Shown piece by piece: positions 7,035 to 15,219 of a stretch of 64,000 bases of DNA. The DNA comes from Streptomyces vilmorinianum (GTDB lineage Bacteria; Actinomycetota; Actinomycetes; Streptomycetales; Streptomycetaceae). The translations under genes and the position numbers were made by a program. How positions within the stretch are numbered: position 1 is the first letter of the stretch; each line of letters starts with the position of its first letter. Under the pieces are notes generated by a model that saw only the letters and a program-made list of their open reading frames with translations, searched no databases and was not told the origin of the DNA. The stretch spans positions 6,776,001-6,840,000 of the forward strand of contig NZ_CP040244.1 of the NCBI RefSeq assembly GCF_005517195.1, given 5' to 3'.

Positions 7035-8885
7035 TCACGGGTCCTCCGGATCGACGGGTTCGGTGGCGTCGAGGGTGAGATGGGCGGTCGTGCCGTTCTG
7101 CCAGGTCACGTGGATCGTGCGGCCGGTGACCTGGACGGTTGCCAGGGTGGTGACGGGGGCGGGATCGGGCGCGGCGGTGAGGGAGGCGAGGGCCACGAAG
7201 AGGGTTTCGGGGCCGCTGGTGGTGCCGTGCAGGGCGGCGGTGCGGGTGTCCGGGCCCTGGAGGGTGGCGCCGGTGGCGAGTGCGACCGGGGCGGTGGCCT
7301 GCGGATAGCCGTGGACCGGGTGGAGCTGGGCGGTCGGTCCTTCGGGGGTGGTGGCCCAGCCGGTCTGGCGTACGGGGGTTCCGTCGGGGGCGCCGAGGAC
7401 GAGGTGGGCGCGGACCTCGGCGCGGCCGTGGGCCAGGGTCGCGGAGAGGATCCGGATGCCGGGAAGGGGGGTGTGCAGGGAGGCGGCCCAGCCGGGGCCG
7501 GTGCCCAGGGGGGTCGCGGGGCCGCGCCGGGTGACGTGGCCGTCGACGACCAGGGCGAAGTGGTTGTCCGCCGGGGCGGGCGGGGCGGTGGGGCCGGTGC
7601 GGGTGGAGTAGGCGTGGCGGGCGTATCCCGAGTCGTCCTCGCCCGCCGGATCGCCCGCCACATGGTTGCTGCCGTGGTTGTGGAGGCGTACGAGCCCGTC
7701 GGCAGCGGTGGTCTGGATGAGCAGGGCGGCCGGGGCGACGGGGACGACGGCGTCGGCGGTCTCGGCGGGGAGAGGTTCCTCGGGGTCGGTCCAGGCCGGG
7801 TGGTCGGCGGGGAGGAGGAGGCCGAGGAAGCCCTTGGCGGCCCAGTAGGGCGAAGCGGGGCCGGAGTAGCTCTGGACGACCGGTGGGTGGGGCCCGTGCC
7901 AGCCGAGGGTGAGCAGTCCGTTCTCGTCGCACACGCCGCGGTCGAGGAAGTACCGCAGGGTGCCGGAGGCGAGGCGGCGGGTGGCGCCGGGGGTGAGCGG
8001 GGTGTGTCCGGTGAGGGCGCCGAGCCAGGGGGCGGCCGCGGCGGCGAAGCGGTACGTGAGGGAGCGGCCGTATGGAAGGGGGGCGCCGTTGGTGTCGAAG
8101 AGGCGGGCGTAGTCGTCGAGGTGGGCGCGGAGCCGGGGTCCGTAGCGGGCGAGGAGGTCCTGGTCGCCGGAGAGGTGGGCGTGCAGGACGGGGTAGAGGT
8201 GCAGGGCCCAGGCGTTGTAGTGGTCGAAGGCGCGGTTGTCGCCGTCGCTGTACCAGCCGTCGCCGAGGTACCACTTCTCGATGCGTTCGAGGGAGCGGTC
8301 GATGGTGGCGGCGGCGCGGTCGGTCTCGATGCCGGCGTCCTGGAGGAAGCCGGCGACGGTGAGGCCGAAGAGCCACCAGTTGTTGTCGACCGGGGAGGGT
8401 TCGAGGGCGGGCAGCAGCCAGTCGACGGCGCGCCGGCGGGTGCGGTCGTCGAGGGTGTCCCAGAGCCAGGGCCGGGTCAGGCGCAGTCCGAGGGCGACGG
8501 AGGCCGATTCGACGACGGCCTGGCGTACGTCGGTGAGGAGCGGCCACGCGTCGGGGCCGGGCGAGTCGGCCGGACCGGCCGGGCCTGGTGCCTCGGTGCC
8601 GGCGGCGAGGCCTTCGGCGTAGCGGGGGAGATGGCTGTGCGGGTCCGATCCCTGGGCGCCCGCGACGCGGAGGGCGGCGAGGAGGAACGTACGGGCGTAG
8701 CCTTCGAGGCCGTCGGAGCGGACGCCCGACCAGCTGGGGCGCGGTCCGGGGAGATCGACGCGTCCGTGGCGGGGCGAGGCGTAGGGCCGTACGGCGAGGA
8801 GAAGCCGGTCGGCGCTGTCCTCCCAGTGAGCACGGGTCCAGCCGGTGAACGGGCTGAGGTCACGGTTCTCGGGCGGCGTGGGCAT
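7035..8885 (-). CDS. DUF2264-domain protein
   Basis: 616-residue cytoplasmic protein with no signal peptide. The N-terminal two thirds match the DUF2264 family, expected to fold as an alpha/alpha barrel like many polysaccharide lyases and glycoside hydrolases; segments such as NNWWLFGLTVAGFLQDAG, GDGWYSDGDNRAFDHYNAWA and TLGWHGPH are typical. The C-terminal third (from about residue 400) is rich in beta strands. No activity is established for the family to my knowledge; a role in plant or microbial glycan breakdown is inferred from the fold and from the divergent sugar ABC operon. The start ATG at 8885 is 50-110 bp from the operator-like repeats. Confidence 0.85.
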   Translation of the reverse strand: MPTPPENRDLSPFTGWTRAHWEDSADRLLLAVRPYASPRHGRVDLPGPRPSWSGVRSDGLEGYARTFLLAALRVAGAQGSDPHSHLPRYAEGLAAGTEAPGPAGPADSPGPDAWPLLTDVRQAVVESASVALGLRLTRPWLWDTLDDRTRRRAVDWLLPALEPSPVDNNWWLFGLTVAGFLQDAGIETDRAAATIDRSLERIEKWYLGDGWYSDGDNRAFDHYNAWALHLYPVLHAHLSGDQDLLARYGPRLRAHLDDYARLFDTNGAPLPYGRSLTYRFAAAAAPWLGALTGHTPLTPGATRRLASGTLRYFLDRGVCDENGLLTLGWHGPHPPVVQSYSGPASPYWAAKGFLGLLLPADHPAWTDPEEPLPAETADAVVPVAPAALLIQTTAADGLVRLHNHGSNHVAGDPAGEDDSGYARHAYSTRTGPTAPPAPADNHFALVVDGHVTRRGPATPLGTGPGWAASLHTPLPGIRILSATLAHGRAEVRAHLVLGAPDGTPVRQTGWATTPEGPTAQLHPVHGYPQATAPVALATGATLQGPDTRTAALHGTTSGPETLFVALASLTAAPDPAPVTTLATVQVTGRTIHVTWQNGTTAHLTLDATEPVDPEDP

Positions 8886-8934
8886 GATGCTCCCTGAGGC
8901 GGACGTCTGCGTCGCCCGGAATCATGAACACCGC

Positions 8935-8944
8935 TTCGATCGAA
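8935..8944. promoter_or_regulatory. Operator-like palindrome TTCGATCGAA
   Basis: Perfect 10-bp palindrome 50 bp upstream of the DUF2264 start. Its half-site TTCGATC recurs in the neighbouring inverted repeat and before the ABC operon, so it is a likely site for the adjacent DeoR/LacI-type regulator. Confidence 0.55.
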
Positions 8945-8962
8945 CGTCAACATCTACGGAGC

Positions 8963-8995
8963 GAATGATCGAAACAGACTGCCGTTCGATCATTC
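8963..8995. promoter_or_regulatory. Operator-like 11-bp inverted repeat between DUF2264 and regulator genes
   Basis: GAATGATCGAA at 8963-8973 and its exact reverse complement at 8985-8995 are separated by 11 bp, placing the centres 22 bp (two helical turns) apart. The site lies between two divergent genes and 66 bp from the regulator start, as expected for autoregulation. Confidence 0.62.
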
Positions 8996-9060
8996 TGCAG
9001 TAGGGTCTGACTCCGGGACCGCCGTCCCGAAGGATCACGACATCGCAAGGGGGATGCACC

Positions 9061-10149
9061 GTGCGCGAGAGTGCCGCCGAACGACACGACCGACTCCTGG
9101 CCCTGGTGCGCGAGCGCGGCACCGCCCGCGTCGCCGAACTGGCCACGCTCCTGGGGGTCTCCCCCGTCACCGCCCGCCGGGACGTCGAGGCGCTGGCCGC
9201 CAAGGGCCTGCTCGACAGGGTGCACGGACAGGTGTCCTGGCCCCGGAGCCAGGGCGACCCGGGCTCCCGGCGCGCCGGCGAGGGCCTGGTGCTCGGGCTG
9301 CTCGCGCCCTCCGCGACGTACTACTTCGCCGAGGTCATCCGCGGTGCGCACGAGGCCGCGGCTCGGGCGGGGGCCCGGCTCGTCCTGCGTATCTCGGACT
9401 ACCGCCCGGAGGAGGACCGGGCGCGCACCGAGGGCCTGCTCGCGGCGGGCGCCGAGGGTGTGCTCGTCGCGCCCGGCTGGCGGGGGCCCGAGGACCGGCT
9501 CGCATACGGGGACTGGCTGGCCGAACTGCCCGTGCCCGCCGTGCTCCTGGAGCGCCGGGCCGAACCCGGCACGCCGCTCGACGGTCTTGACCGGGTGGTC
9601 TCCGACCACGGCCACGGCGTCCTGCTCGCCCTGCGCCACCTGCTGGAACTGGGCCACGGCACCCCGCTGCTCGTGGCCCGCGGCGACAGCCCGACCGCGC
9701 TCGCCGTACGCGCCGGGTACGCCGAGGCGCTGGCCACGCTGGGCCTCGAGGCACCCGGCCCCGTGATCGATTCCGTACCGGCCGATCAGAACCCGGAGGG
9801 GTTCGAGCGCGCGGTACGGGCCCTGCACGAGGCGGTGACCTCCGGCCTGGCGAGCGCGGCCCTCGTTCACAACGACGTGGACGCGATCGAGATCGTGCAG
9901 CGCCTGGCCGAGCTGGGGGTGAAGGTGCCGAAGGACCTGGCGCTGATCGCCTACGACGACGAGGTCGCCGCGCTCGCCGACACCCCACTCACGGCGGTCG
10001 CCCCGCCCAAGCGCCAGGTGGGCAGGCACGCCACGGAACTGCTGGTGGAGCGGCTGACGGAGGGACCGGACGAGGAGGCGGCGCGGCGCCATCTGAGCCT
10101 GCTGCCGCGGCTGCGGGTGCGGTCCTCCTGCGGCGCGCTCACCCACTGA
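9061..10149 (+). CDS. Hybrid transcriptional regulator: DeoR-type HTH with LacI-type ligand domain
   Basis: 362-residue regulator. Residues 1-58 form a DeoR-type winged HTH (RHDRLLALVRERGTARVAEL and GVSPVTARRDVEALAAKGLL). The rest is a periplasmic-binding-protein-like sensor of the LacI type: LGLLAPSATYYFAEVIRG, a dimer-lobe HNDVDAIEIVQRLAELGVKV and the late motif LALIAYDDEVA. Such hybrids bind a sugar and usually repress linked transport genes. The GTG at 9061 is preceded by AAGGGGG. It is divergent from DUF2264 and 111 bp upstream of the ABC operon; matching operator-like repeats in both gaps point to control of both and of itself. Confidence 0.9.
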   Translation: MRESAAERHDRLLALVRERGTARVAELATLLGVSPVTARRDVEALAAKGLLDRVHGQVSWPRSQGDPGSRRAGEGLVLGLLAPSATYYFAEVIRGAHEAAARAGARLVLRISDYRPEEDRARTEGLLAAGAEGVLVAPGWRGPEDRLAYGDWLAELPVPAVLLERRAEPGTPLDGLDRVVSDHGHGVLLALRHLLELGHGTPLLVARGDSPTALAVRAGYAEALATLGLEAPGPVIDSVPADQNPEGFERAVRALHEAVTSGLASAALVHNDVDAIEIVQRLAELGVKVPKDLALIAYDDEVAALADTPLTAVAPPKRQVGRHATELLVERLTEGPDEEAARRHLSLLPRLRVRSSCGALTH

Positions 10150-10164
10150 ACGATCTGACTCTTT

Positions 10165-10175
10165 TTCGATCAATC
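10165..10175 (+). promoter_or_regulatory. Operator-like half-site before the ABC operon
   Basis: TTCGATCAATC at 10165-10175, about 85 bp upstream of the binding-protein start, shares TTCGATCA with the inverted repeat at 8985-8995. A further CGATC lies at the end of the regulator gene (near 10151). It probably belongs to the promoter of the transporter operon. Confidence 0.5.
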
Positions 10176-10260
10176 AATCTTTCGCTCTTGACTTCGCTCA
10201 GGAACGGCTCCAGGATCGCGGCCACACCATCCCAGCCGCCCCGCCCTCAGGAGACGTGCC

Positions 10261-11577
10261 GTGAGCCGCAGTTGGAGCAGAACATCCCGAGTCATAGCCG
10301 GCGCCGCCACCGCCCTGGCCGTCCTCACGGCCTGCGGCGGCAGCGGTGGTGGTGGCGACGACACCGCGAACAAGCCCGTGACCATCACCTTCTGGGGCTG
10401 GGCCAAGGGCTCCAAGGACGTGGTGGACGCGTTCAACGCCTCCCACACGAACATCCAGGTGACGTTCGAGGAGATCCCCTCCGGCAACGCCGGCGGCTAC
10501 GCCAAGATCTCCAACGCCGTGAAGGCGGGCAACGCGCCCGACCTGGTCTCCATCGAGTACGCCTCGCTCCCGGAGTTCGTCAGCTCCGGCGCCCTCCAGG
10601 ACATCGGCGGCGAGTTCACCGAGGCGGACCGGAGCAAGCTGCTGCCGCAGGCCGTGGAGCTCACCACCCTCGGCGGCAAGACCTGGGCCGTCCCCTTCGA
10701 CGCGGCCCCCCAGGCCTTCTACTACCGCAAGGACCTCTTCGAGAAGTACAAGATCGAGGTCCCCACGACGTGGGACCAGTTCAAGGCCGCCGCGGAGAAG
10801 GTGAAGAAGGCCGACGCCAAGGCCCGGATCGCGACCTTCTTCCCCGACGACCCGACCACCTTCGAGGCGATGGTCTGGCAGGCCGGCGCGCAGTGGTTCA
10901 AGGCCGAGAACGACACCTGGAAGATCGACACCACGGACGCGGCCACCACCAAGGTCGCCGCCTACTGGCAGGGTCTGCTCGACGCCGACCTCGTCCACAA
11001 GGACGCCTCGTTCACCCCCGAGTGGACCGGTTCGCTCAAGAACGGCACCACCATCGGCTACCTCGGCGCCTCCTGGGGCGCGGGCGTCCTCAAGGGCACC
11101 CTGCCCGAGCAGAGCGGCAAGTGGGGCGTGGCGCCCATGCCGAGCTGGGACGGCAAGCCCGCCAGCGGCATGCTCGGCGGCACCTCCTTCGCCGTGAGCA
11201 AGGACAGCAAGAAGAAGGCGGCGGCCGTCGAGTTCGCCGAGTGGATGGCCACCACCGAGGCCGGGGTGAAGGCCCGTATCGCCTCCGGCACCTCCAGTGC
11301 CTTCCCCGCGGCCGCCGCGCTGCGCCCGGTCGCCAGGCAGGCCTTCGACGCCGGCTACTACGGCGGCCAGGACATCTACGCCCTCTTCGAGGCGTCCGGC
11401 GCCTCCATCGGCCGGAACTGGACCTGGGGCCCGGCCACCGGTACCACCAACACCACCATCAAGGACCAGTTCGGCAAGATCGCGGCGGGCGGCCCGACCA
11501 TCACCGACGCGATCAGGAGCGGCCACGAGGCGACCGTCGCCGAGCTGAAGAAGCGCGGCCTGAAGGTCGAGGGCTGA
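10261..11577 (+). CDS. Sugar ABC transporter substrate-binding lipoprotein
   Basis: Extracellular solute-binding protein family 1, 438 residues. It has a lipoprotein signal with lipobox LTAC ending at Cys25, a Gly/Ser linker and a mature domain starting KPVTITFWGWAKGSKDVVDA, the usual start of oligosaccharide-binding proteins; PAMPSWDG-like APMPSWDGK and GTSFAVSKDSKKK near residues 295-320 are typical. It would capture an unknown sugar and deliver it to the two permeases downstream. The GTG at 10261 follows AGGAGA. The first permease starts four bases after its stop. Confidence 0.94.
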   Translation: MSRSWSRTSRVIAGAATALAVLTACGGSGGGGDDTANKPVTITFWGWAKGSKDVVDAFNASHTNIQVTFEEIPSGNAGGYAKISNAVKAGNAPDLVSIEYASLPEFVSSGALQDIGGEFTEADRSKLLPQAVELTTLGGKTWAVPFDAAPQAFYYRKDLFEKYKIEVPTTWDQFKAAAEKVKKADAKARIATFFPDDPTTFEAMVWQAGAQWFKAENDTWKIDTTDAATTKVAAYWQGLLDADLVHKDASFTPEWTGSLKNGTTIGYLGASWGAGVLKGTLPEQSGKWGVAPMPSWDGKPASGMLGGTSFAVSKDSKKKAAAVEFAEWMATTEAGVKARIASGTSSAFPAAAALRPVARQAFDAGYYGGQDIYALFEASGASIGRNWTWGPATGTTNTTIKDQFGKIAAGGPTITDAIRSGHEATVAELKKRGLKVEG

Positions 11578-11581
11578 TCCG

Positions 11582-12487
11582 GTGAGGGCCCGCACCCGTG
11601 CCGCAGCGCTCCTGCTGACCCCCTTCTTCGTCCTGTTCACCGCGGTGATGCTGGTGCCGATCGGATACGCGGTCTGGCTCAGCCTGTTCACCGAGAAGCA
11701 GTCGGGGCTGGGCTTCGGCGGCGCCGAGACCGTCTTCACCGGCCTCGACAACTACACCGCGGCACTGGGTGACCGGGCCTTCCGCGAGGGCTTCGGCGTC
11801 CTGCTCGGATACTGCCTGTTCTACATTCCGCTGCTGCTCGCCGGGGCCCTCGGCCTCGCCCTGCTGCTCGACTCGGCGCTCGCCCGCGCCCACCGCCTCT
11901 TCCAGCTCGCGCTCTTCCTGCCCCACGCCGTGCCCGGCATCATCGCCGCGCTGATCTGGGTCTACCTCTACACCCCCCAACTCAGCCCGGTCGTACAGGC
12001 CATGGAGGCGGGCGGCATCGGCTTCGACTTCTTCTCCCCCGAAGGCACCCTCCCCTCCGTCGTCAACATCGCACTGTGGGAATGGCTCGGCTACAACATG
12101 GTGATCTTCTACGCCGCCCTGCAGGCGATCGACCGCTCGGTCCTGGAGGCCGCCACGGTCGACGGGGCCGGCGCCTGGCGCATCGCGTTCAGCATCAAGA
12201 TCCCGCTGGTCCGCGCCTCGCTCGTGATGGTCGGCCTCTTCACCGTCATCGGCTCCCTGCAGCTGTTCACCGAGCCGCTGATCCTCAACACGGGCACGGG
12301 CTCCGCCGTCACCTCGACCTGGACGCCGAACATGTACGCGTACACCGCGGCCTTCGACCGCAACGACTACGGGCTGGCCGCCGCCGCGTCCGTCCTCCTG
12401 GCCCTCACCGCCGCGCTGCTCTCCTTCGGCGTCACGCGACTCACCGGCCGCAAGCCCAAGGCGGCCAGGAAGGAGAAGCGGGCATGA
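11582..12487 (+). CDS. Sugar ABC transporter permease 1 (MalF-like)
   Basis: Integral membrane permease of 301 residues with six predicted helices, starting with the MalF-type segment RAAALLLTPFFVLFTAVMLV. The cytoplasmic EAA loop reads EAATVDGAGAWRIAFSIKIP, which docks the ATPase. It is translated from a GTG four bases after the binding-protein gene and overlaps the second permease by the 4-bp ATGA, so the three genes form one operon. No ATPase gene is in the cluster; in streptomycetes the shared ATPase MsiK normally serves such importers. Confidence 0.93.
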   Translation: MRARTRAAALLLTPFFVLFTAVMLVPIGYAVWLSLFTEKQSGLGFGGAETVFTGLDNYTAALGDRAFREGFGVLLGYCLFYIPLLLAGALGLALLLDSALARAHRLFQLALFLPHAVPGIIAALIWVYLYTPQLSPVVQAMEAGGIGFDFFSPEGTLPSVVNIALWEWLGYNMVIFYAALQAIDRSVLEAATVDGAGAWRIAFSIKIPLVRASLVMVGLFTVIGSLQLFTEPLILNTGTGSAVTSTWTPNMYAYTAAFDRNDYGLAAAASVLLALTAALLSFGVTRLTGRKPKAARKEKRA

Positions 12488-13338
12488 CCGGGCCCCGCAC
12501 GACATCGCCCTGGCTGTCGAAGACCGCCGTCAACGGCGCGCTCGTCCTCGCCACCGTCTACATGCTGTTCCCCCTCGTCTGGCTGCTGACCGCCGCCACC
12601 AAGGACGCGGGCGGCCTCCTCGCCGGCAACGCCTTCTCCTTCGAGGGCTTCGACCTCGGCGGCAACCTCTCCCGGCTCGCCGACTACAACGACGGCGTGT
12701 ACTTCCGCTGGTATCTCAACAGCCTCCTCTACGCGGGCGTGGGCGCCCTCGTCTGCTCGCTGATCTGCGTGGCCGCGGGATACGCCTTCGACACGTACGA
12801 CTTCCGGGGCAAGGAGAAGCTCTTCGGCCTCGTCCTGCTCGGCGTGCTCGTCCCCACCACCGCGCTCGCGCTGCCCATGTACCTCCTCGCCAGCGAGGTG
12901 GGCGTCGTCAACACCTACTGGGCCGTGCTGATCCCCGTCCTCGTCAACCCCTTCGGGGTCTACCTCTCCCGGGTCTTCAGCTCCGGCTACATCCCCAGTG
13001 AGGCCCTGGAGGCCGCCCGTATCGACGGCGCGGGCGAGCTGCGCACGTTCTGGTCGATCGGTCTGCGCATGATCATGCCGGGCTTCGTGACCGTCTTCCT
13101 CTTCCAGTTCACCGCGATCTGGAACAACTTCTTCCTCCCCCTCGTGATGCTCTCGGACCAGAAGCTCTTCCCGCTGAGCCTCGGTCTGTACGCGTGGAAC
13201 AGCAACGCCCACGGGGAACCCGACTTCTACCCCCTCGTCGTCACGGGATCCCTGCTCGCCGTCGTCCCCCTCGTCGTCGCCTTCGTCTCCCTCCAGCGCC
13301 ACTGGAAGGCCGGTCTGACCGCCGGCAGCGTCAAGTGA
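12484..13338 (+). CDS. Sugar ABC transporter permease 2 (MalG-like)
   Basis: 284-residue inner-membrane permease with about six helices, partner of the preceding permease in the import channel. The EAA loop reads EAARIDGAGELRTFWSIGLR. The start overlaps the previous stop (ATGA), indicating coupled translation. The MalG-type C-terminus (QRHWKAGLTAGSVK) is intact. The dehydrogenase gene follows after 17 bp. Confidence 0.93.
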   Translation: MTGPRTTSPWLSKTAVNGALVLATVYMLFPLVWLLTAATKDAGGLLAGNAFSFEGFDLGGNLSRLADYNDGVYFRWYLNSLLYAGVGALVCSLICVAAGYAFDTYDFRGKEKLFGLVLLGVLVPTTALALPMYLLASEVGVVNTYWAVLIPVLVNPFGVYLSRVFSSGYIPSEALEAARIDGAGELRTFWSIGLRMIMPGFVTVFLFQFTAIWNNFFLPLVMLSDQKLFPLSLGLYAWNSNAHGEPDFYPLVVTGSLLAVVPLVVAFVSLQRHWKAGLTAGSVK

Positions 13339-13355
13339 GGAGCCCGGGTTCCACG

Positions 13356-14420
13356 ATGCACCCCGCCACTGACAATCGCCCCGCCACCGACAACTTCCCC
13401 GCCACCGACAACCGCCCCGCCCTCCTGCTCTCCATGGGGCGCGGCGTCGCCGACCGGCTCCTGACGGACGCTCACCGCACCCGCCTCGCCGCCCTCACCC
13501 GTACCGACCCGGCCCTCGTCGCCCACGACCTGACGACACCCACGCCCCGCGTCGCCGCGGCCCTCGCCGAGGCCGAGATCCTGCTCACCTGCTGGGGCGC
13601 CCCGCCCCTGACCGCCGCCGTCCTGGACCGCGCCCCGCGCCTGAGGGCGGTCGTCCACGCGGCCGGTTCGGTCAAGCACCACATCACCGAGGCCTGTTGG
13701 GAGCGCGGCCTCGCCGTCACCTCCGCCGCGGCGGCCAACGCCCTGCCGGTCGCCGAGTACACGCTCGCCGCGATCCTCTTCGCGGGGAAGCGGATCCTCC
13801 ACTCGGCCCTGCGGTACGGGGAGGTCCGCACCGACCAGGCGTGGACGGCCGATTCGGCGGCCTGGGGCAACTACCGCCGCACGGTCGGCATCGTCGGCGC
13901 CTCCCGGATCGGGCGCCGCGTGATCGAACTCCTCCGCCCCTTCGACTTCGAGGTCCTGCTCCACGACCCGTACGTGGAGCCGGCCGAGGCCCGCGAGCTC
14001 GGCGTGGAGCTCGTGGACCTCGACTCCCTCTGCGCCCGCAGCTCGATCGTGTCCGTCCACGCGCCCCAACTGCCGTCCACGTACCGGATGATCCGCGCGC
14101 CGCACCTGGCCGCGATGCCCGACGGGGCGACCCTGATCAACACCGCGCGCGGCTCCCTGATCGACGAGACCGCGCTCCTCCCCCACCTCCGCACCGGCCG
14201 CCTCCACGCGGTCCTGGACGTGACGGACCCGGAGGTCCCGGCGCCGGACTCACCGCTGTGGACCCTGCCGAACGTCCTGCTCACCCCGCACGTGGCGGGC
14301 TCACTGGGCAACGAGCTGCACCGGATGGCGGACCAGGCGCTCGGGGAGGTGGAGCGGTACGGGCGGGGGGAGCCGTTCCTGGACGCCGTGCGCCCCGCCG
14401 ACCTGACGCGCTCGGCCTAG
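13356..14420 (+). CDS. D-isomer-specific 2-hydroxyacid dehydrogenase
   Basis: NAD-dependent 2-hydroxyacid dehydrogenase, 354 residues. The cofactor loop GIVGASRIG lies near residue 178; catalytic Arg, Glu and His are expected in NTARGSLIDE, VTDPEVPAP and LTPHVAGS. Distant groups of this family reduce 2-ketoacids or act on sugar acids; the operon context suggests a sugar-derived acid. The first 20 residues contain three copies of PATDN and are likely disordered; an internal start near the motif LLSMGRG would remove them, but the ATG at 13356 is the only one close to the previous stop. Confidence 0.88.
   Translation: MHPATDNRPATDNFPATDNRPALLLSMGRGVADRLLTDAHRTRLAALTRTDPALVAHDLTTPTPRVAAALAEAEILLTCWGAPPLTAAVLDRAPRLRAVVHAAGSVKHHITEACWERGLAVTSAAAANALPVAEYTLAAILFAGKRILHSALRYGEVRTDQAWTADSAAWGNYRRTVGIVGASRIGRRVIELLRPFDFEVLLHDPYVEPAEARELGVELVDLDSLCARSSIVSVHAPQLPSTYRMIRAPHLAAMPDGATLINTARGSLIDETALLPHLRTGRLHAVLDVTDPEVPAPDSPLWTLPNVLLTPHVAGSLGNELHRMADQALGEVERYGRGEPFLDAVRPADLTRSA
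13361..13414 (+). repeat. 18-bp in-frame tandem repeat at the dehydrogenase N-terminus
   Basis: Three copies of an 18-bp unit beginning CCCCGCCACYGACAA (13361-13378, 13379-13396, 13397-13414) encode PATDN repeats directly after the start codon. The unit length keeps the frame, so copy number could vary without breaking the gene. Confidence 0.85.
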
Positions 14421-14453
14421 GATGGAAGGGTCCCACCCGGTCCGGGAGGCGCC

Positions 14454-15152
14454 ATGACATTCGTACAGATAATCGATTGCAAGACCAGTCGGGTCGACGA
14501 CCTGAACAGGCTCATGGACAAGTGGGTCGAACAGACCAAGGGCAAGCGCACCGCCACCCACAGCATCGTCGGCAAGGACCGCTCGGATGCCTCGCACGTC
14601 GTGGAGATCGTCGAATTTCCCTCGTACGACGTGGCGATGAGGAACTCGCAGCTCCCCGAGACGGACCGGATCTTCCGGGAGATGGTCGCGCTCTGTGACG
14701 AGATGCCGACGTTCACCGATCTGGACGTCGTCCGGGACGAGCAGATGTACAAGGCGAACGCCCGTCGGTTCTTCGAACTCCTCGCCTCCGAGGGCGAGCT
14801 TCCGCCGCTCGACGAGGTCGTCGCGGAGAGCTACCACGACCACGACCCCACCAACGCGCAGGACACCATCGGCATGGACGCCCTGCGGCGCGAGGTGGAG
14901 ATGTGGCGCGGCGGTTTCGACTACGACTTCGCCGTGGAGGACCAGATCGCCGAGGGCGACCGGATCTGCACCCGCTGGACCTGGAACGCCACCCACACCG
15001 GCGACTTCATGGGGATCCAGCCCACAGGCAAGAAGGTCGCGCAGAGCGGTATGACCATTCAGCGCTTCCGCGAGGACGGCAAGATCGTGGAGGCCTGGTG
15101 GAACTACGACCTGCTCGGCCTGATGCAGCAGCTCGGCGCGATCGAGGGCTGA
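14454..15152 (+). CDS. Ester cyclase / SnoaL-like protein with an N-terminal extension
   Basis: 232-residue protein of two parts. Residues 1 to about 95 look like a ferredoxin-like, monooxygenase-type (ABM-like) domain (MTFVQIIDCKTSRVDDLNRL). Residues about 100-232 are SnoaL-like/ester-cyclase (MYKANARRFFELLASEG, SYHDHDPTNAQ, GDRICTRWTWNATHTGDFMG, EAWWNYDLLGLMQQLG). SnoaL-like folds serve as polyketide cyclases, isomerases or small-molecule binders, so no reaction is claimed. The ATG follows GGGAGG. It is monocistronic and ends just before a strong terminator facing groEL. Confidence 0.85.
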   Translation: MTFVQIIDCKTSRVDDLNRLMDKWVEQTKGKRTATHSIVGKDRSDASHVVEIVEFPSYDVAMRNSQLPETDRIFREMVALCDEMPTFTDLDVVRDEQMYKANARRFFELLASEGELPPLDEVVAESYHDHDPTNAQDTIGMDALRREVEMWRGGFDYDFAVEDQIAEGDRICTRWTWNATHTGDFMGIQPTGKKVAQSGMTIQRFREDGKIVEAWWNYDLLGLMQQLGAIEG

Positions 15153-15162
15153 CCGCACATGG

Positions 15163-15203
15163 CTGAGGCCCGGTGTCCCCGCGACGGGGACACCGGGCCT
15201 CAG
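15163..15203. terminator. Bidirectional terminator between the SnoaL-like gene and groEL
   Basis: A perfect 19-bp stem (15163-15181 with 15185-15203) closes on a 3-nt loop, in the gap between two convergent genes. It is the strongest hairpin seen in the window. Confidence 0.9.
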
Positions 15204-15219
15204 TGATCACTCATGTGCC

